Source: Raoultibacter massiliensis
GTDB lineage: Bacteria; Actinomycetota; Coriobacteriia; Coriobacteriales; Eggerthellaceae
Direction of reading: 5' to 3'
Length of the DNA stretch: 64,000 bases
NCBI RefSeq assembly: GCF_900199545.1
Contig: NZ_LT962671.1
Span: 2,001,414 to 2,065,413 of the forward strand
The position numbers and the translations under genes are program-made. Positions 1 through 8,366 of the stretch are shown piece after piece (the stretch's first letter is position 1; the number at the start of each line of letters is the position of its first letter). Below the pieces are notes generated by a model. That model worked only from the letters and a program-made list of their open reading frames with translations, made no database searches and had not been told where the DNA came from.

Positions 1-1102
1 CCGCAATGGCGGCAACGATGCCGACCGCAACCCCGCGCGAAAGCCCGAACTGGCTTTGGAGCGCTTCTATCGGCGTCTCGAACAGATTAACAAGAGACGT
101 GATGGCTGCGCACAGCACAGCGAAGAAGAATACGACCGCAACAAACGAGCCGAATGGCATCTGCTGGAACACGGCAGGCAGCGTGATGAACATGAGCGGC
201 GGCCCCGATGCGGCGCTGAAGCCGAATGCGAACACAGCGGGGATGATGACCATAGCGGCAAGCAGGGCCGCAATCGTATCGAATACGGCGACGGTTCTCG
301 CCGACGAAACCACATCGACGTCCTTCTTGAGGTAGCTTCCGTACACCAGCGTTCCGCTTCCGGCAAGCGAAAGGGAGAAGAACGCCTGGCCGAGCGCGAA
401 TATCCACGTTGTCGGATCGGCAAGCGCCTCCCATCGGGGAATGAAGAGGTATTCGTATCCCGCTCCCGCGCCGGGAAGCGTTGCCACCCGCACGAGCAGC
501 ACGACGAAGAGGACGAAGAACAGCGGCGTCATGACTTTGTTGAGCCGCTCGATGCCTCGGGACACGCCGAACAGCATAACGGCGAACGTGAGCGCAAGGC
601 CGATGAAATGCCAGCTGACGCTGCCGAAATCAACCGCCAATGCGCCGAAGTACGCACCCGTATCGACAACGCCCGCAAGTTCGCCCGAAGCCGACGAGGC
701 AAGGTACTTGAGAAACCAACCCACCACAACCGAATACCCGATCGCAAGGGCCAGGGAACCGAGCATGGGAAGAAACCCTATGGCGCGCCCGATACGTTCG
801 CCGATACGGCCGCCGCGCATCTTGCATGCCTTCGCAAACGCCCCGACAGGGCCCGATTCCATAGCGCGCCCGAACGCCATTTCACCGAGCACGCCCGAGA
901 AGCCGAGGAGGGCGACGAAGATGAAATACGGGATCAGAAACGCCGCTCCGCCGAATTCCGCAACGCGGTACGGGAACAGCCAGATGTTGCCCATGCCAAC
1001 GGCCGATCCGATGCAGGCGATGATGAACGCGGCACGGTTCGAAAAACCGTCACGCGGTTTTGACTTCTCAGAAGCGCTGCCTTCAGGAGCCGACGACGCC
1101 AT
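1..1102 (-). CDS. Sodium-dependent transporter, NSS (neurotransmitter:sodium symporter) family, 3'-truncated by window edge
   Basis: Reading the minus strand from the ATG at 1102 gives an open frame of 367 codons that runs off the window without a stop. The start is five bases after the pth stop, so the two are probably cotranscribed. The product begins with a short polar tail, then NRAAFIIACIGSAVGMGNIW and FPYRVAEFGGAAFLIPY, the TM1 Na+/substrate-binding signature of the LeuT/NSS fold, followed by at least seven more hydrophobic segments. Family members import amino acids or related amines with Na+. The substrate cannot be read from the sequence. Open frames on the other strand here are shadows. 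Confidence 0.9.
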   Translation of the reverse strand, partial: MASSAPEGSASEKSKPRDGFSNRAAFIIACIGSAVGMGNIWLFPYRVAEFGGAAFLIPYFIFVALLGFSGVLGEMAFGRAMESGPVGAFAKACKMRGGRIGERIGRAIGFLPMLGSLALAIGYSVVVGWFLKYLASSASGELAGVVDTGAYFGALAVDFGSVSWHFIGLALTFAVMLFGVSRGIERLNKVMTPLFFVLFVVLLVRVATLPGAGAGYEYLFIPRWEALADPTTWIFALGQAFFSLSLAGSGTLVYGSYLKKDVDVVSSARTVAVFDTIAALLAAMVIIPAVFAFGFSAASGPPLMFITLPAVFQQMPFGSFVAVVFFFAVLCAAITSLVNLFETPIEALQSQFGLSRGVAVGIVAAIA

Positions 1103-1107
1103 GGCGT

Positions 1108-1674
1108 TCAGTTGAAGTCCTGCTGCGTTTTCGCAAGCCCGTGATCAATGAGGGAATACACCGCTTCGGCGCCGCGCGCGCAGGCAACGTCGAAATCGTC
1201 TTTTGCCTCCTTGCGCGGCAACGAGAGCACGTAGTCGGCCACGTTCATCCGTCCAGGCGGGCGGCCGATGCCGATACGGACGCGAAACCAATCGCGCGTG
1301 CCGAGCTTATCGCAGATGGAGCGCAAGCCGTTATGACCCGCATGTCCGCCGCCGAACTTCACGCGCACGGTTCCCGGGTCGATATCGAGCTCATCGTGAA
1401 TGACGATCAGATGATCGGCATCGACGCCGTAAGCGTTCATAAGCTGTTTGACCGGCCCGCCCGATGTGTTCATGAAACTCTGAGGTTTGGCAAGCACCAG
1501 ATCGACATCGTGAAGAACGGCCTTCGCCGTCAGCGCGCCGCCTTCCGTCTTCCAATACCGCGCCCCGAGTTTTTCGGCGATCAGGTCGATCGTATCGAAT
1601 CCGGCGTTATGACGAGTATGCGCATACTCGTCTCCGGGGTTGCCCAATCCCGCTATCAGATACGTATCAGCCAT
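1108..1674 (-). CDS. pth: Peptidyl-tRNA hydrolase
   Basis: A 188-aa cytosolic enzyme that cleaves the ester bond of peptidyl-tRNA released prematurely from ribosomes. The N-terminus IAGLGNPGDEYAHTRHNAGF holds the family signature with Asn12 and catalytic His22. Asn69 lies in KPQSFMNTSG and Asp94 in IHDELD, matching the E. coli Asn10/His20/Asn68/Asp93 set. Length is normal. It lies 30 bp downstream of prs and directly upstream of the symporter gene. The glmU-prs-pth order is common in bacteria and is kept here apart from one inserted ATPase gene. Confidence 0.97.
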   Translation of the reverse strand: MADTYLIAGLGNPGDEYAHTRHNAGFDTIDLIAEKLGARYWKTEGGALTAKAVLHDVDLVLAKPQSFMNTSGGPVKQLMNAYGVDADHLIVIHDELDIDPGTVRVKFGGGHAGHNGLRSICDKLGTRDWFRVRIGIGRPPGRMNVADYVLSLPRKEAKDDFDVACARGAEAVYSLIDHGLAKTQQDFN

Positions 1675-1704
1675 ATGAGCTACCAGTCGGCGATCCCGAG
1701 CGGC

Positions 1705-2676
1705 CTACAGCGCGAAATCAGGATCGAACAGTTCGGATACCGATCCGTTGCCATACACGTTCGCGATGGCGCGCGCAAGCAGCGGCGCAACCGAAACGAC
1801 CTTGATCTTGCCGGTCTGCTTCTCAAGCGGCACGGGGATCGTGTTGCACACGACAACCTCTTCGATCTCCGAGTTTTCCAAACGATCGTAGGCAGGGCCG
1901 CTGAAAATCGGATGCGTTGCGCACACGTACACCGTATCGGCACCCTGCGCCTTGAGAGTCGAAACCGCCGCCACGAGCGTTCCACCCGTATCGATCATAT
2001 CGTCGTTGATGATGCAGATCTTGTCACGGACATCGCCGATGAGCGCTGTGATCTCGGCCTGGTTGTGGCCGGGGCGGCCTTTGTGCATGATGGCGAGATC
2101 GGCTTCCATGATGTCGGAGAGCTTCTTCGCGGCCTTCGCGCGACCCACATCGGGGCTCACGATGCACAAGCGGTCCATGTCGAGGTTTTTGGCCTTGAAG
2201 TAATCGGCGAGGATGGGCAGCGCAGTCAGATGATTCACCGGGGTATCGAAGAAGCCTTGGATCTGCCCCTGGTGCAAATCGATGGTGATCGTGCGGTCAA
2301 CGCCGGCAACCGTCATAAGGTTGGCGACGAGTTTGGCGGTAATGGGTTCGCGGGCGGCCGCCTTGCGGTCCTGACGCGAATAGCCGTAATGCGAGATAAC
2401 CGCGGTAACGGTGCGGGCGGATGCGCGCTTCGCCGCGTCGGTCATGATGAGAAGCTCCATAAGGGCATCGTTGACCTGAGAACCCGCCACCGACTGCACG
2501 ATGAACACATCGGCGCCGCGTACGCTTTCAAGGTAACGCGCATAGATTTCCCCGTTTGCGAATTGTTCGAGTTTCACATGACCGAGCGTGATGCCAAGCT
2601 CATCGGCAATCTGATCGGCCAGTTCGGGGTTAACCGAACCGGAGAAAACGGCCATACTCTTCTGCATTTCGGTCAT
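1705..2676 (-). CDS. prs: Ribose-phosphate pyrophosphokinase (PRPP synthetase, class I)
   Basis: A 323-aa cytosolic enzyme making 5-phosphoribosyl-1-diphosphate from ribose-5-phosphate and ATP, the precursor of nucleotides, histidine and tryptophan. Seen: the N-terminal sugar-phosphate fold, the flexible-loop motif SRQDRKAAAREP, the divalent-metal/PRPP signature DLHQGQIQGFF, and the C-terminal ribose-5-phosphate loop NDDMIDTGGT. Length fits the family (about 315 aa). The start at 2676 is followed by MTEMQKSMAVFSG; a second Met at codon 4 is possible. It is downstream of glmU in the usual order, with the DUF4143 ATPase gene in between. Confidence 0.97.
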   Translation of the reverse strand: MTEMQKSMAVFSGSVNPELADQIADELGITLGHVKLEQFANGEIYARYLESVRGADVFIVQSVAGSQVNDALMELLIMTDAAKRASARTVTAVISHYGYSRQDRKAAAREPITAKLVANLMTVAGVDRTITIDLHQGQIQGFFDTPVNHLTALPILADYFKAKNLDMDRLCIVSPDVGRAKAAKKLSDIMEADLAIMHKGRPGHNQAEITALIGDVRDKICIINDDMIDTGGTLVAAVSTLKAQGADTVYVCATHPIFSGPAYDRLENSEIEEVVVCNTIPVPLEKQTGKIKVVSVAPLLARAIANVYGNGSVSELFDPDFAL

Positions 2677-2805
2677 CGACGCGCTCCTTCGGACTCCGCA
2701 TTAATTAGTCGATCTGTATTGTATCCGCAAGTCATCTGCTTGTGATGCAGCAATGGCCAACTATCGTGGTTTTTCCACCATCGGCAGCCGAACAGGCGAT
2801 GGAGC

Positions 2806-4164
2806 CTACCGCCCGAGAAACCACTTCCAAGCTGGGACGAGCCTCACAGTGCCTGAGCTTACCGGGAATTCGGCCTCCTCGCTCAAGGTGATCACCGCCC
2901 CGGTATCGAGCCCGGACCGTTTCATCGCTGTCTCCAGATTGCCGATTTCGCTCTTGTACTTCTTTGGCAGCCGATCCGGCGAAAGCCCAAGCCCTGCTTC
3001 GGCGCCTGTACGGACCGCCACTTGGAGCAGCTGATGCTGGTCCCCTAGCGCCACATCGCCGACGATGAAATCGACTTCAGGGCAATCAACGGCGCTATAC
3101 GTCGCGATTACGTTCGTCCTGTCCGCTCCGAATCGACGTTTCAGCTCCACGAAAACCGCTGTTTCCAGGCGTTGCCCAACATCCAGATGGCTCGCCGGCG
3201 CAACGGCGAGCGCCAAACCCGGATCGACCGAATACACCTTCGAGGATGACCTGGGATTCTCCTTGATGGAAAGAGTGTAGTCGTTAACCCTGAAGACCAG
3301 ATGGGCGTCCTCCAAATCGTCCAGCAACGCATACAGTTTCTCGTTGGAGGCCGACATACCGGCAGCTCGAATGTCTTTCAACTGGTTGTTCACCGAAAAT
3401 TTCAGACCCGTCGAACGTAAGGCGTTACGGGCGAACCGCTCCGCAACCCGAATCGAAGTGGTTTCGAAGCGCTCGAGAACGTCTTTCGTCACGATCTCCG
3501 CAGCGTAGCCTTGCAAAAGTTGCACCCGATCGAGCGGCAACATGTTTTGAACGGCAGGGAAACCGCCGACCTGAAGGTATTCGAAAAAAGCCACCTCAAG
3601 GCGACCCGCCGCCTCGGCAGTCAACGACTCCACGCCCTCATGAACGACGCCGCGAAAATCGCAGTATTCGTCAAAGCCCAAAGGCCATATTTCTTTCGAC
3701 AGGGATCGACCGCGAAGATGCGTGGGAATATCTTTCGAAAGCAGCTTCGAAGACGAGCCCGTAAGCACGATGGTAACCTTTCGCTGTTCCGATATGCGCC
3801 GCACGAAGTTAGTCCAACAGGGCGCTTCCTGTATCTCGTCGAGGAACAGGTAACAGCCTTCAACGGCTTCGGGAACCAGCTTGTAGTACGCATCGAGCAG
3901 ATCCGACAACGTCCGCTCGGAAAACGGCATGACCCGCTCGTCGTCTAAAGTGAAATGAAATATTCGATCCCGCGGAACACCCTCGCGCATGAGCCGATCC
4001 ATAAGCTGATATAAAAAGAACGTCTTGCCGCACCTGCGCACCCCCACTATGGAGTAAATGAGGTTATGCTGCTTGGGTTTCGGCAGGTCGAAATCCATGT
4101 TCCTACGCGGAACAAAGGGCGGAATGCTAAATCCTATGTACTCAGCAACAAGGGACTCGTACAT
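2806..4164 (-). CDS. AAA-type ATPase with C-terminal DUF4143 domain
   Basis: A 452-aa protein of the ATPase+DUF4143 family. Seen: Walker A GVRRCGKT near residue 41, Walker B YLFLDEIQ near 105, a sensor-like LTGSSSKLL near 135, then the DUF4143 part with a PD-(D/E)xK-like stretch CPEVDFIVGD near 360. The role of the family is not established; members are widespread, often genomic islands on their own, and have been suspected of roles in defence or DNA transactions. It splits the otherwise conserved glmU-prs-pth order, which suggests a late insertion. Two palindromes lie directly upstream and may be its own operator. No partner toxin or antitoxin is adjacent. Confidence 0.85.
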   Translation of the reverse strand: MYESLVAEYIGFSIPPFVPRRNMDFDLPKPKQHNLIYSIVGVRRCGKTFFLYQLMDRLMREGVPRDRIFHFTLDDERVMPFSERTLSDLLDAYYKLVPEAVEGCYLFLDEIQEAPCWTNFVRRISEQRKVTIVLTGSSSKLLSKDIPTHLRGRSLSKEIWPLGFDEYCDFRGVVHEGVESLTAEAAGRLEVAFFEYLQVGGFPAVQNMLPLDRVQLLQGYAAEIVTKDVLERFETTSIRVAERFARNALRSTGLKFSVNNQLKDIRAAGMSASNEKLYALLDDLEDAHLVFRVNDYTLSIKENPRSSSKVYSVDPGLALAVAPASHLDVGQRLETAVFVELKRRFGADRTNVIATYSAVDCPEVDFIVGDVALGDQHQLLQVAVRTGAEAGLGLSPDRLPKKYKSEIGNLETAMKRSGLDTGAVITLSEEAEFPVSSGTVRLVPAWKWFLGR

Positions 4165-4174
4165 AAAAACTCCG

Positions 4175-4199
4175 ATCTTCTCCGTCTGACGGATAAGAT
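4175..4199. promoter_or_regulatory. 25-bp near-perfect palindrome just upstream of the DUF4143 ATPase start
   Basis: ATCTT-c-TCCGTC-t-GACGGA-t-AAGAT is palindromic except for one opposed pair (4180/4194). It starts 11 bp before the ATG at 4164, overlapping the ribosome-binding region. Its position suggests an operator or an mRNA hairpin blocking translation of the ATPase gene. Confidence 0.5.
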
Positions 4200-4203
4200 A
4201 CTA

Positions 4204-4236
4204 GCAAATCTTCTCTGTTATACGAAGAAGATTTGC
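4204..4236. promoter_or_regulatory. Perfect 11-bp inverted repeat upstream of the DUF4143 ATPase
   Basis: GCAAATCTTCT (4204-4214) is exactly mirrored by AGAAGATTTGC (4226-4236) across 11 bp. It lies between the glmU stop and the ATPase start. No T-run follows on the minus strand, so a protein-binding site is more likely than an intrinsic terminator. It shares the AGAAGAT word with the palindrome at 4175-4199. Confidence 0.45.
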
Positions 4237-4282
4237 CATCCATCGTGAAACGAGCACGCTTGCGAAGGCCGCCATTGCCAAG

Positions 4283-5644
4283 CTAAAACTTCCGCGCTTT
4301 CCAATCGGCAATCTCGACTTGCTTGGAACGTTCGAGAGCAAGGGAACCCGGAGCCACATCGCGGGTGATGACCGATCCCGCACCGATAACCGCTTCGTCA
4401 CCAAGGCTCACGGGGGCAACGAGCATCGTGTCGCTTCCCACGAACACGCCGTCGCCGATCGTGGTCTTGTGCTTGTTCTTGCCGTCGTAGTTGCAGGTGA
4501 TCGAGCCGGCGCCGATGTTCACGCCCTCGCCCATCTCGGTATCGCCGATGTAGCTTAAGTGCGGAACCTTCGAGCCCTTGCCGATCGTCGACTTCTTGAT
4601 CTCGACGTGCGTGCCCGCCTTCGCGCCCTCGCACAGGTGCGCTCCGGGGCGCAGGTAGGTGCGCGGGCCGCAGGTTGCGCCATCGTCGATCGTGGCTTCG
4701 ACGGCAACGGTCTCGTCGACAACGCAACCCTCGCCCACCACGGTATCGGTCAAACGCGAGTTCGGACCGATAACGCAATCTTCGCCCACCGAAGTTGAGC
4801 CAAGCAGGAAGGTGAGCGGTTCGAGAACCACATCGCGGGCAATCGTCACGTCGGGCCCGATCCAAACAAGCTCGGGGTCGACCAAGGTCACACCCTCGGC
4901 CATATGGCGCGCGTTGATGCGCCGCTGCATGAACTTGGTGGCCTGGGCAAGCTGAACGCGCGAATTGATGCCAAGGCATTCGGCGGGATCTTCGGTGACG
5001 AGCGCCGACACGAGGCGCCCCGCCTCGCGGCAGATCTCGAGCACGTCGGTGAGGTAGAACTCGTTTTGCGCGTTATCGCTTCCCACCTGCTCAAGCGCTT
5101 CGAACAGCGCTTTCGCGTCGAAGCAGTAGAACCCCGAGTTGCACTCGGTGATAGCGGCTTCATCGGACGAGCAGTCCTTCTGCTCGACGATGCGCTCGAC
5201 CGCGCCCGTCTCGTCGCGCACGATGCGGCCGTAGCCGAAGGGGTCATCCATGCTCATGGTGAGAACCACGACCGCCGCATTGCTCTGCTCGCGCTCCTCG
5301 ACGAGCGCGCGGATGGTTTCGGGAGTGATGAGCGGGCAATCGCCCGAAAGAACCACGAGCGACCCATCGAAGCCCGCGAGCGCATCGCGGCATACGGCGA
5401 CCGCATCGGCCGTTCCCCTGCGCTCGTGCTGCACAACGATCTGCGTGTCGGCCTCGACAAGCGGAATAACCTGTTCGCGCTCGTGGCCGACCACGCTGAC
5501 CACCTCGCCGATACCCGCTGCGCGCGCAGCGTCAACGACCCACCGCACGAGCGGCTTTCCCAAGAGTTCGTGAGCAACCTTCGGCTTCTTTGACTTCATG
5601 CGAGTGCCGGCTCCTGCGGCGAGAACGATAGCGCGCGGTTCCAT
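4283..5644 (-). CDS. glmU: Bifunctional N-acetylglucosamine-1-phosphate uridyltransferase / glucosamine-1-phosphate acetyltransferase
   Basis: A 453-aa enzyme carrying out the last two steps to UDP-GlcNAc for peptidoglycan. The N-terminal uridyltransferase shows LAAGAGTRMKSKKPK at residues 8-22, QHERRGTADA and LSGDCPLI. From about residue 250 the protein is a left-handed beta helix of hexapeptide repeats, with the acetyltransferase active-site region HLSYIGDTEMGEGVNIGAG and the following NYDGKNKHKT. Length is typical. The gene heads the glmU-(ATPase)-prs-pth block. A 14-bp inverted repeat lies upstream of it and downstream of the flavoprotein gene. Confidence 0.97.
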   Translation of the reverse strand: MEPRAIVLAAGAGTRMKSKKPKVAHELLGKPLVRWVVDAARAAGIGEVVSVVGHEREQVIPLVEADTQIVVQHERRGTADAVAVCRDALAGFDGSLVVLSGDCPLITPETIRALVEEREQSNAAVVVLTMSMDDPFGYGRIVRDETGAVERIVEQKDCSSDEAAITECNSGFYCFDAKALFEALEQVGSDNAQNEFYLTDVLEICREAGRLVSALVTEDPAECLGINSRVQLAQATKFMQRRINARHMAEGVTLVDPELVWIGPDVTIARDVVLEPLTFLLGSTSVGEDCVIGPNSRLTDTVVGEGCVVDETVAVEATIDDGATCGPRTYLRPGAHLCEGAKAGTHVEIKKSTIGKGSKVPHLSYIGDTEMGEGVNIGAGSITCNYDGKNKHKTTIGDGVFVGSDTMLVAPVSLGDEAVIGAGSVITRDVAPGSLALERSKQVEIADWKARKF

Positions 5645-5675
5645 CGAGGCGATCCTCCATCAACGTAAACGTTTA

Positions 5676-5715
5676 GTCGGGTGCGGTGCACGGTATAGCG
5701 CGCACCGCACCCGAC
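5676..5715 (-). terminator. 14-bp perfect stem-loop between flavoprotein gene and glmU
   Basis: GTCGGGTGCGGTGC (5676-5689) is mirrored exactly by GCACCGCACCCGAC (5702-5715) across 12 nt. It follows the flavoprotein stop at 5803 on the minus strand. The U-tract is weak (TAAACG), so termination efficiency is uncertain. Confidence 0.5.
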
Positions 5716-5802
5716 CTCCTTAGACGAAATCAGTATACCGCAACGCAATACGATGAAATGCCAGCATGTCGATTCATCCCCGGTTTCGAAGCATCGCTTG
5801 AG

Positions 5803-7476
5803 CTAGCCCTGCGAGGCTTCTTTGTCCCACGGCTCGAGAGCAGCGGCATGGCGGGCGCCGATCCTGCCCCACACCATATTCTCCGCATTGTTTCCTCCGC
5901 TGATCCCGTAGGTATGGGCGGCAAAGTTCCCGAAACACCCCGCCGCGTACAAACGCGGAATAACCTCGTCCTTCGTATCGAGAACCTGCGCATTCTCGTT
6001 CTTCTTCGGCCCGCCCAAAGTCGAACATCCTCCCGGATATATGGGCCACGCGTAATACGGGGGATTTGAGATGGGCAGGAGGCTTTCAGCAGGGCGTTCG
6101 AAATCGGGATCGCTCCCCGCTTCGCAGTATGAGTTGAACTGATCAATCGTTGCCTTGAGAGTCTCCGCATCCATCATATCGGGATCGACTTTGTGCATCT
6201 CTTCAACGAGCTCTTCGATCGTATTGCCCATTTTCAGCCATCCGCGATCGAGCTCTGCTTTGTTATCCTCGCTCCAACCAGGATAGCGACCCACCTCATC
6301 GGGAAGCGTCGGGGCGTACATGCCACGCGCAAGCTTGGCCGTAGGATCGGGCCCGAGCCTCCCCGCATCGAACGCCGTCTGATCGATGATCGCCCACGTA
6401 GGAATCAGCGGAAAATCGCAAATGCCGTCATCAAACGCCAAATACTGGTGCCACCCAACATGCGGGCTGCTGCTCGCCTTCTCATTTCGCCAGCGCCTGC
6501 CTATTCTGTCAACCCAAACGTAGTTATCGGTTTTGGGTGAAAGCTGGATGGCGTAAGGGTACTCCTCATCCTGGAAGTTCGGGTTTGCACCGCCGATCAT
6601 GCAGTTCATATGCCAAAGCTGGGCGCCAACATTTTGCACCATTTTAATGCCGTCGCCCGTATTGTACGGCCATCCATAAAACCCGAGAGCAGGATACACC
6701 TTCAAGTGCTCGTTTTTCAGCTCTTCGTTGAACTCGAAACCGCCGATCGTCATCATCGTCGCCTTACGCGCCTTGATGGCAATGCGCTTGCCATCGTAGT
6801 CGGCATAGCATCCGAGGATCTCTTTGGTTTCCGGATTCTGGATCAGCTCTTCGTTTTCAACGCTGAACAGCACTTCGATGCCGAGTTCTTGGCGATGGGC
6901 GTCCATGATGTCCCAGAAGTTCATTCCATAACCCTCGATCGATCCGATCTCCATAGAATCGGCCCCCGGCAGAAACGGATACTCGCAGCTTTCGGTATAC
7001 CTGCTTGCAAGGGTTCCCTCGTTCTGCTCCCAAGGCAATTCCCACTTCGTTGCATACTCGCCGTTGCGCACGGCTTCCTTCGCCCAAGCGTCGGCCATCG
7101 CATCGGGGGTCAATCCGCGGCTGAACGCCTTGATGTACGTAGCGCACCCCTCTTCGTCAACGGGAATGGTGAATTCGCCGAGGTTAATGGCCGAATTCCC
7201 GCCACCGCGAACCGGCGCCTTTTCAAGAATCAACACCTCGGATTGCCCTTCGTCGGCAGCCGTTAGTGCGGTCCACATCCCCGCTCCACCATAACCGATT
7301 ACGAGAATGTCGGTTTCGTAATCCCAAACCTCGGGCAAATACTCGGCCCGAGTCGCAGACTGCGATTCAGAAGAGCACCCAGCGAGAGCCGTTGCCGCAG
7401 CCAAACCCGCGCCGGCAAGGGCTGCTCCCTTAAGAAACGAGCGACGCGATACATCTGTTTTTGTGGTAGTTCCCAT
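5803..7476 (-). CDS. Tat-exported FAD-dependent reductase (flavocytochrome c/fumarate reductase flavoprotein family), module 1
   Basis: A 557-aa protein with Tat signal SRRSFLKG at 10-17 and lipobox Cys34 (ALAGC), so predicted to be exported folded and anchored as a lipoprotein. The FAD Rossmann motif is GYGGAG near residue 60, followed by an EKAPVRGGGN loop. The C-terminus, AAGCFGNFAAHTYGISGGNNAENM, lacks the NRLGGNA arginine motif of fumarate reductases. It lies 56 bp downstream of a six-haem cytochrome lipoprotein gene, an arrangement like cgr1-cgr2 of Eggerthella lenta. Inference: it takes electrons from that cytochrome and reduces an external organic acceptor of unknown identity. Start chosen at the ATG giving the Tat signal. 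Confidence 0.88.
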   Translation of the reverse strand: MGTTTKTDVSRRSFLKGAALAGAGLAAATALAGCSSESQSATRAEYLPEVWDYETDILVIGYGGAGMWTALTAADEGQSEVLILEKAPVRGGGNSAINLGEFTIPVDEEGCATYIKAFSRGLTPDAMADAWAKEAVRNGEYATKWELPWEQNEGTLASRYTESCEYPFLPGADSMEIGSIEGYGMNFWDIMDAHRQELGIEVLFSVENEELIQNPETKEILGCYADYDGKRIAIKARKATMMTIGGFEFNEELKNEHLKVYPALGFYGWPYNTGDGIKMVQNVGAQLWHMNCMIGGANPNFQDEEYPYAIQLSPKTDNYVWVDRIGRRWRNEKASSSPHVGWHQYLAFDDGICDFPLIPTWAIIDQTAFDAGRLGPDPTAKLARGMYAPTLPDEVGRYPGWSEDNKAELDRGWLKMGNTIEELVEEMHKVDPDMMDAETLKATIDQFNSYCEAGSDPDFERPAESLLPISNPPYYAWPIYPGGCSTLGGPKKNENAQVLDTKDEVIPRLYAAGCFGNFAAHTYGISGGNNAENMVWGRIGARHAAALEPWDKEASQG

Positions 7477-7532
7477 TCTTTCCTCCTTGTAGACAAACTG
7501 CCGGTCGGCAGTTTTTTGCTACGTGCCGCAGC

Positions 7533-8132
7533 CTAGCTATGGCACGTTCCGCATTCGAATACGCCGGAATGATGGCAAGAGGCGCAGAGGCTTTGAGCTT
7601 CATCCAAGGCAGAGGCTTCCTCATGCGATACATGGCAGTCTGCACACGCAAGCGCATCATGGTCCTTGCTCGACGGAAGAGCATGCGGATTAACGGCTGT
7701 GCCCTTATCGTCAACCAAAGCAACATCGGCCGTCTTGTCCGCAATCTCATCGAGAGATCCATGGCACGAGAGGCAGATGTCTTCGCCCACCTCCGTCTTG
7801 ACCAGCTTCGTTGCCGGATTCCCAGACGCACTATCCTTATGGACGTCGGACAGAGCCGCTTCGTCAACATGGCAATCGACGCATACATACCCTTCGTCCG
7901 CATGCGCCTTCGCAAAGCAATCGAATCCCGTCATCGACGTTGACTCGGAAGCATGGCATTGAGCGCAATCGCTTTCCATGGACCAATCTACCTGCACAGG
8001 CGTTGCACTCGCCTCTTGCTTGGACCGATCGTCGGAAGACGATTCAGATTGCTGCGGAGCGCAACCTGCACCCAAAGAAACCACGCTTGCCAAAAACGCT
8101 ATGGCGCATATACCCGCAATACGATGTTTCAT
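7533..8132 (-). CDS. Multihaem c-type cytochrome lipoprotein (six CXXCH motifs)
   Basis: A 199-aa secreted electron carrier. The start at 8132 has GGAGG seven bases upstream and gives a clean lipoprotein signal peptide ending GAGC24; the longer open frame upstream has no signal. Six haem-attachment sites are visible: CAQCH 56-60, CVDCH 84-88, CLSCH 120-124, CADCH 163-167, CASCH 183-187 and CGTCH 194-198. Its spacing resembles cytochrome c3/NrfH-like small cytochromes. It sits directly upstream of the module 1 flavoprotein and is probably in the same transcript, passing electrons from the quinone pool or a membrane donor to the flavoprotein. It is the only cytochrome gene in this window. Confidence 0.92.
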   Translation of the reverse strand: MKHRIAGICAIAFLASVVSLGAGCAPQQSESSSDDRSKQEASATPVQVDWSMESDCAQCHASESTSMTGFDCFAKAHADEGYVCVDCHVDEAALSDVHKDSASGNPATKLVKTEVGEDICLSCHGSLDEIADKTADVALVDDKGTAVNPHALPSSKDHDALACADCHVSHEEASALDEAQSLCASCHHSGVFECGTCHS

Positions 8133-8366
8133 ATTCACCTCCCCCCGTTTCGCTGGGAACATGAAAAGGGATCGAGGCGAGTCGGTAAACTTCTTAAGAG
8201 GTTGATTTTTTACGTTTGGAAAAGATATACCCGAGAGGTAGAGAGAAGCATTTGGGGTATAGCGCTGCGCAACAAACGATTCACCGGCGAAAACGCCCAT
8301 CGACGCTCATTGCGCGCCAATCGATTGATCACGTGTTTTCTCGAAAACCGCACGCCCGCAGGCAAC

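Noticed and set aside
1060..2745. 561-codon open frame on the plus strand
   Set aside because: Antisense to pth and prs, both certain.
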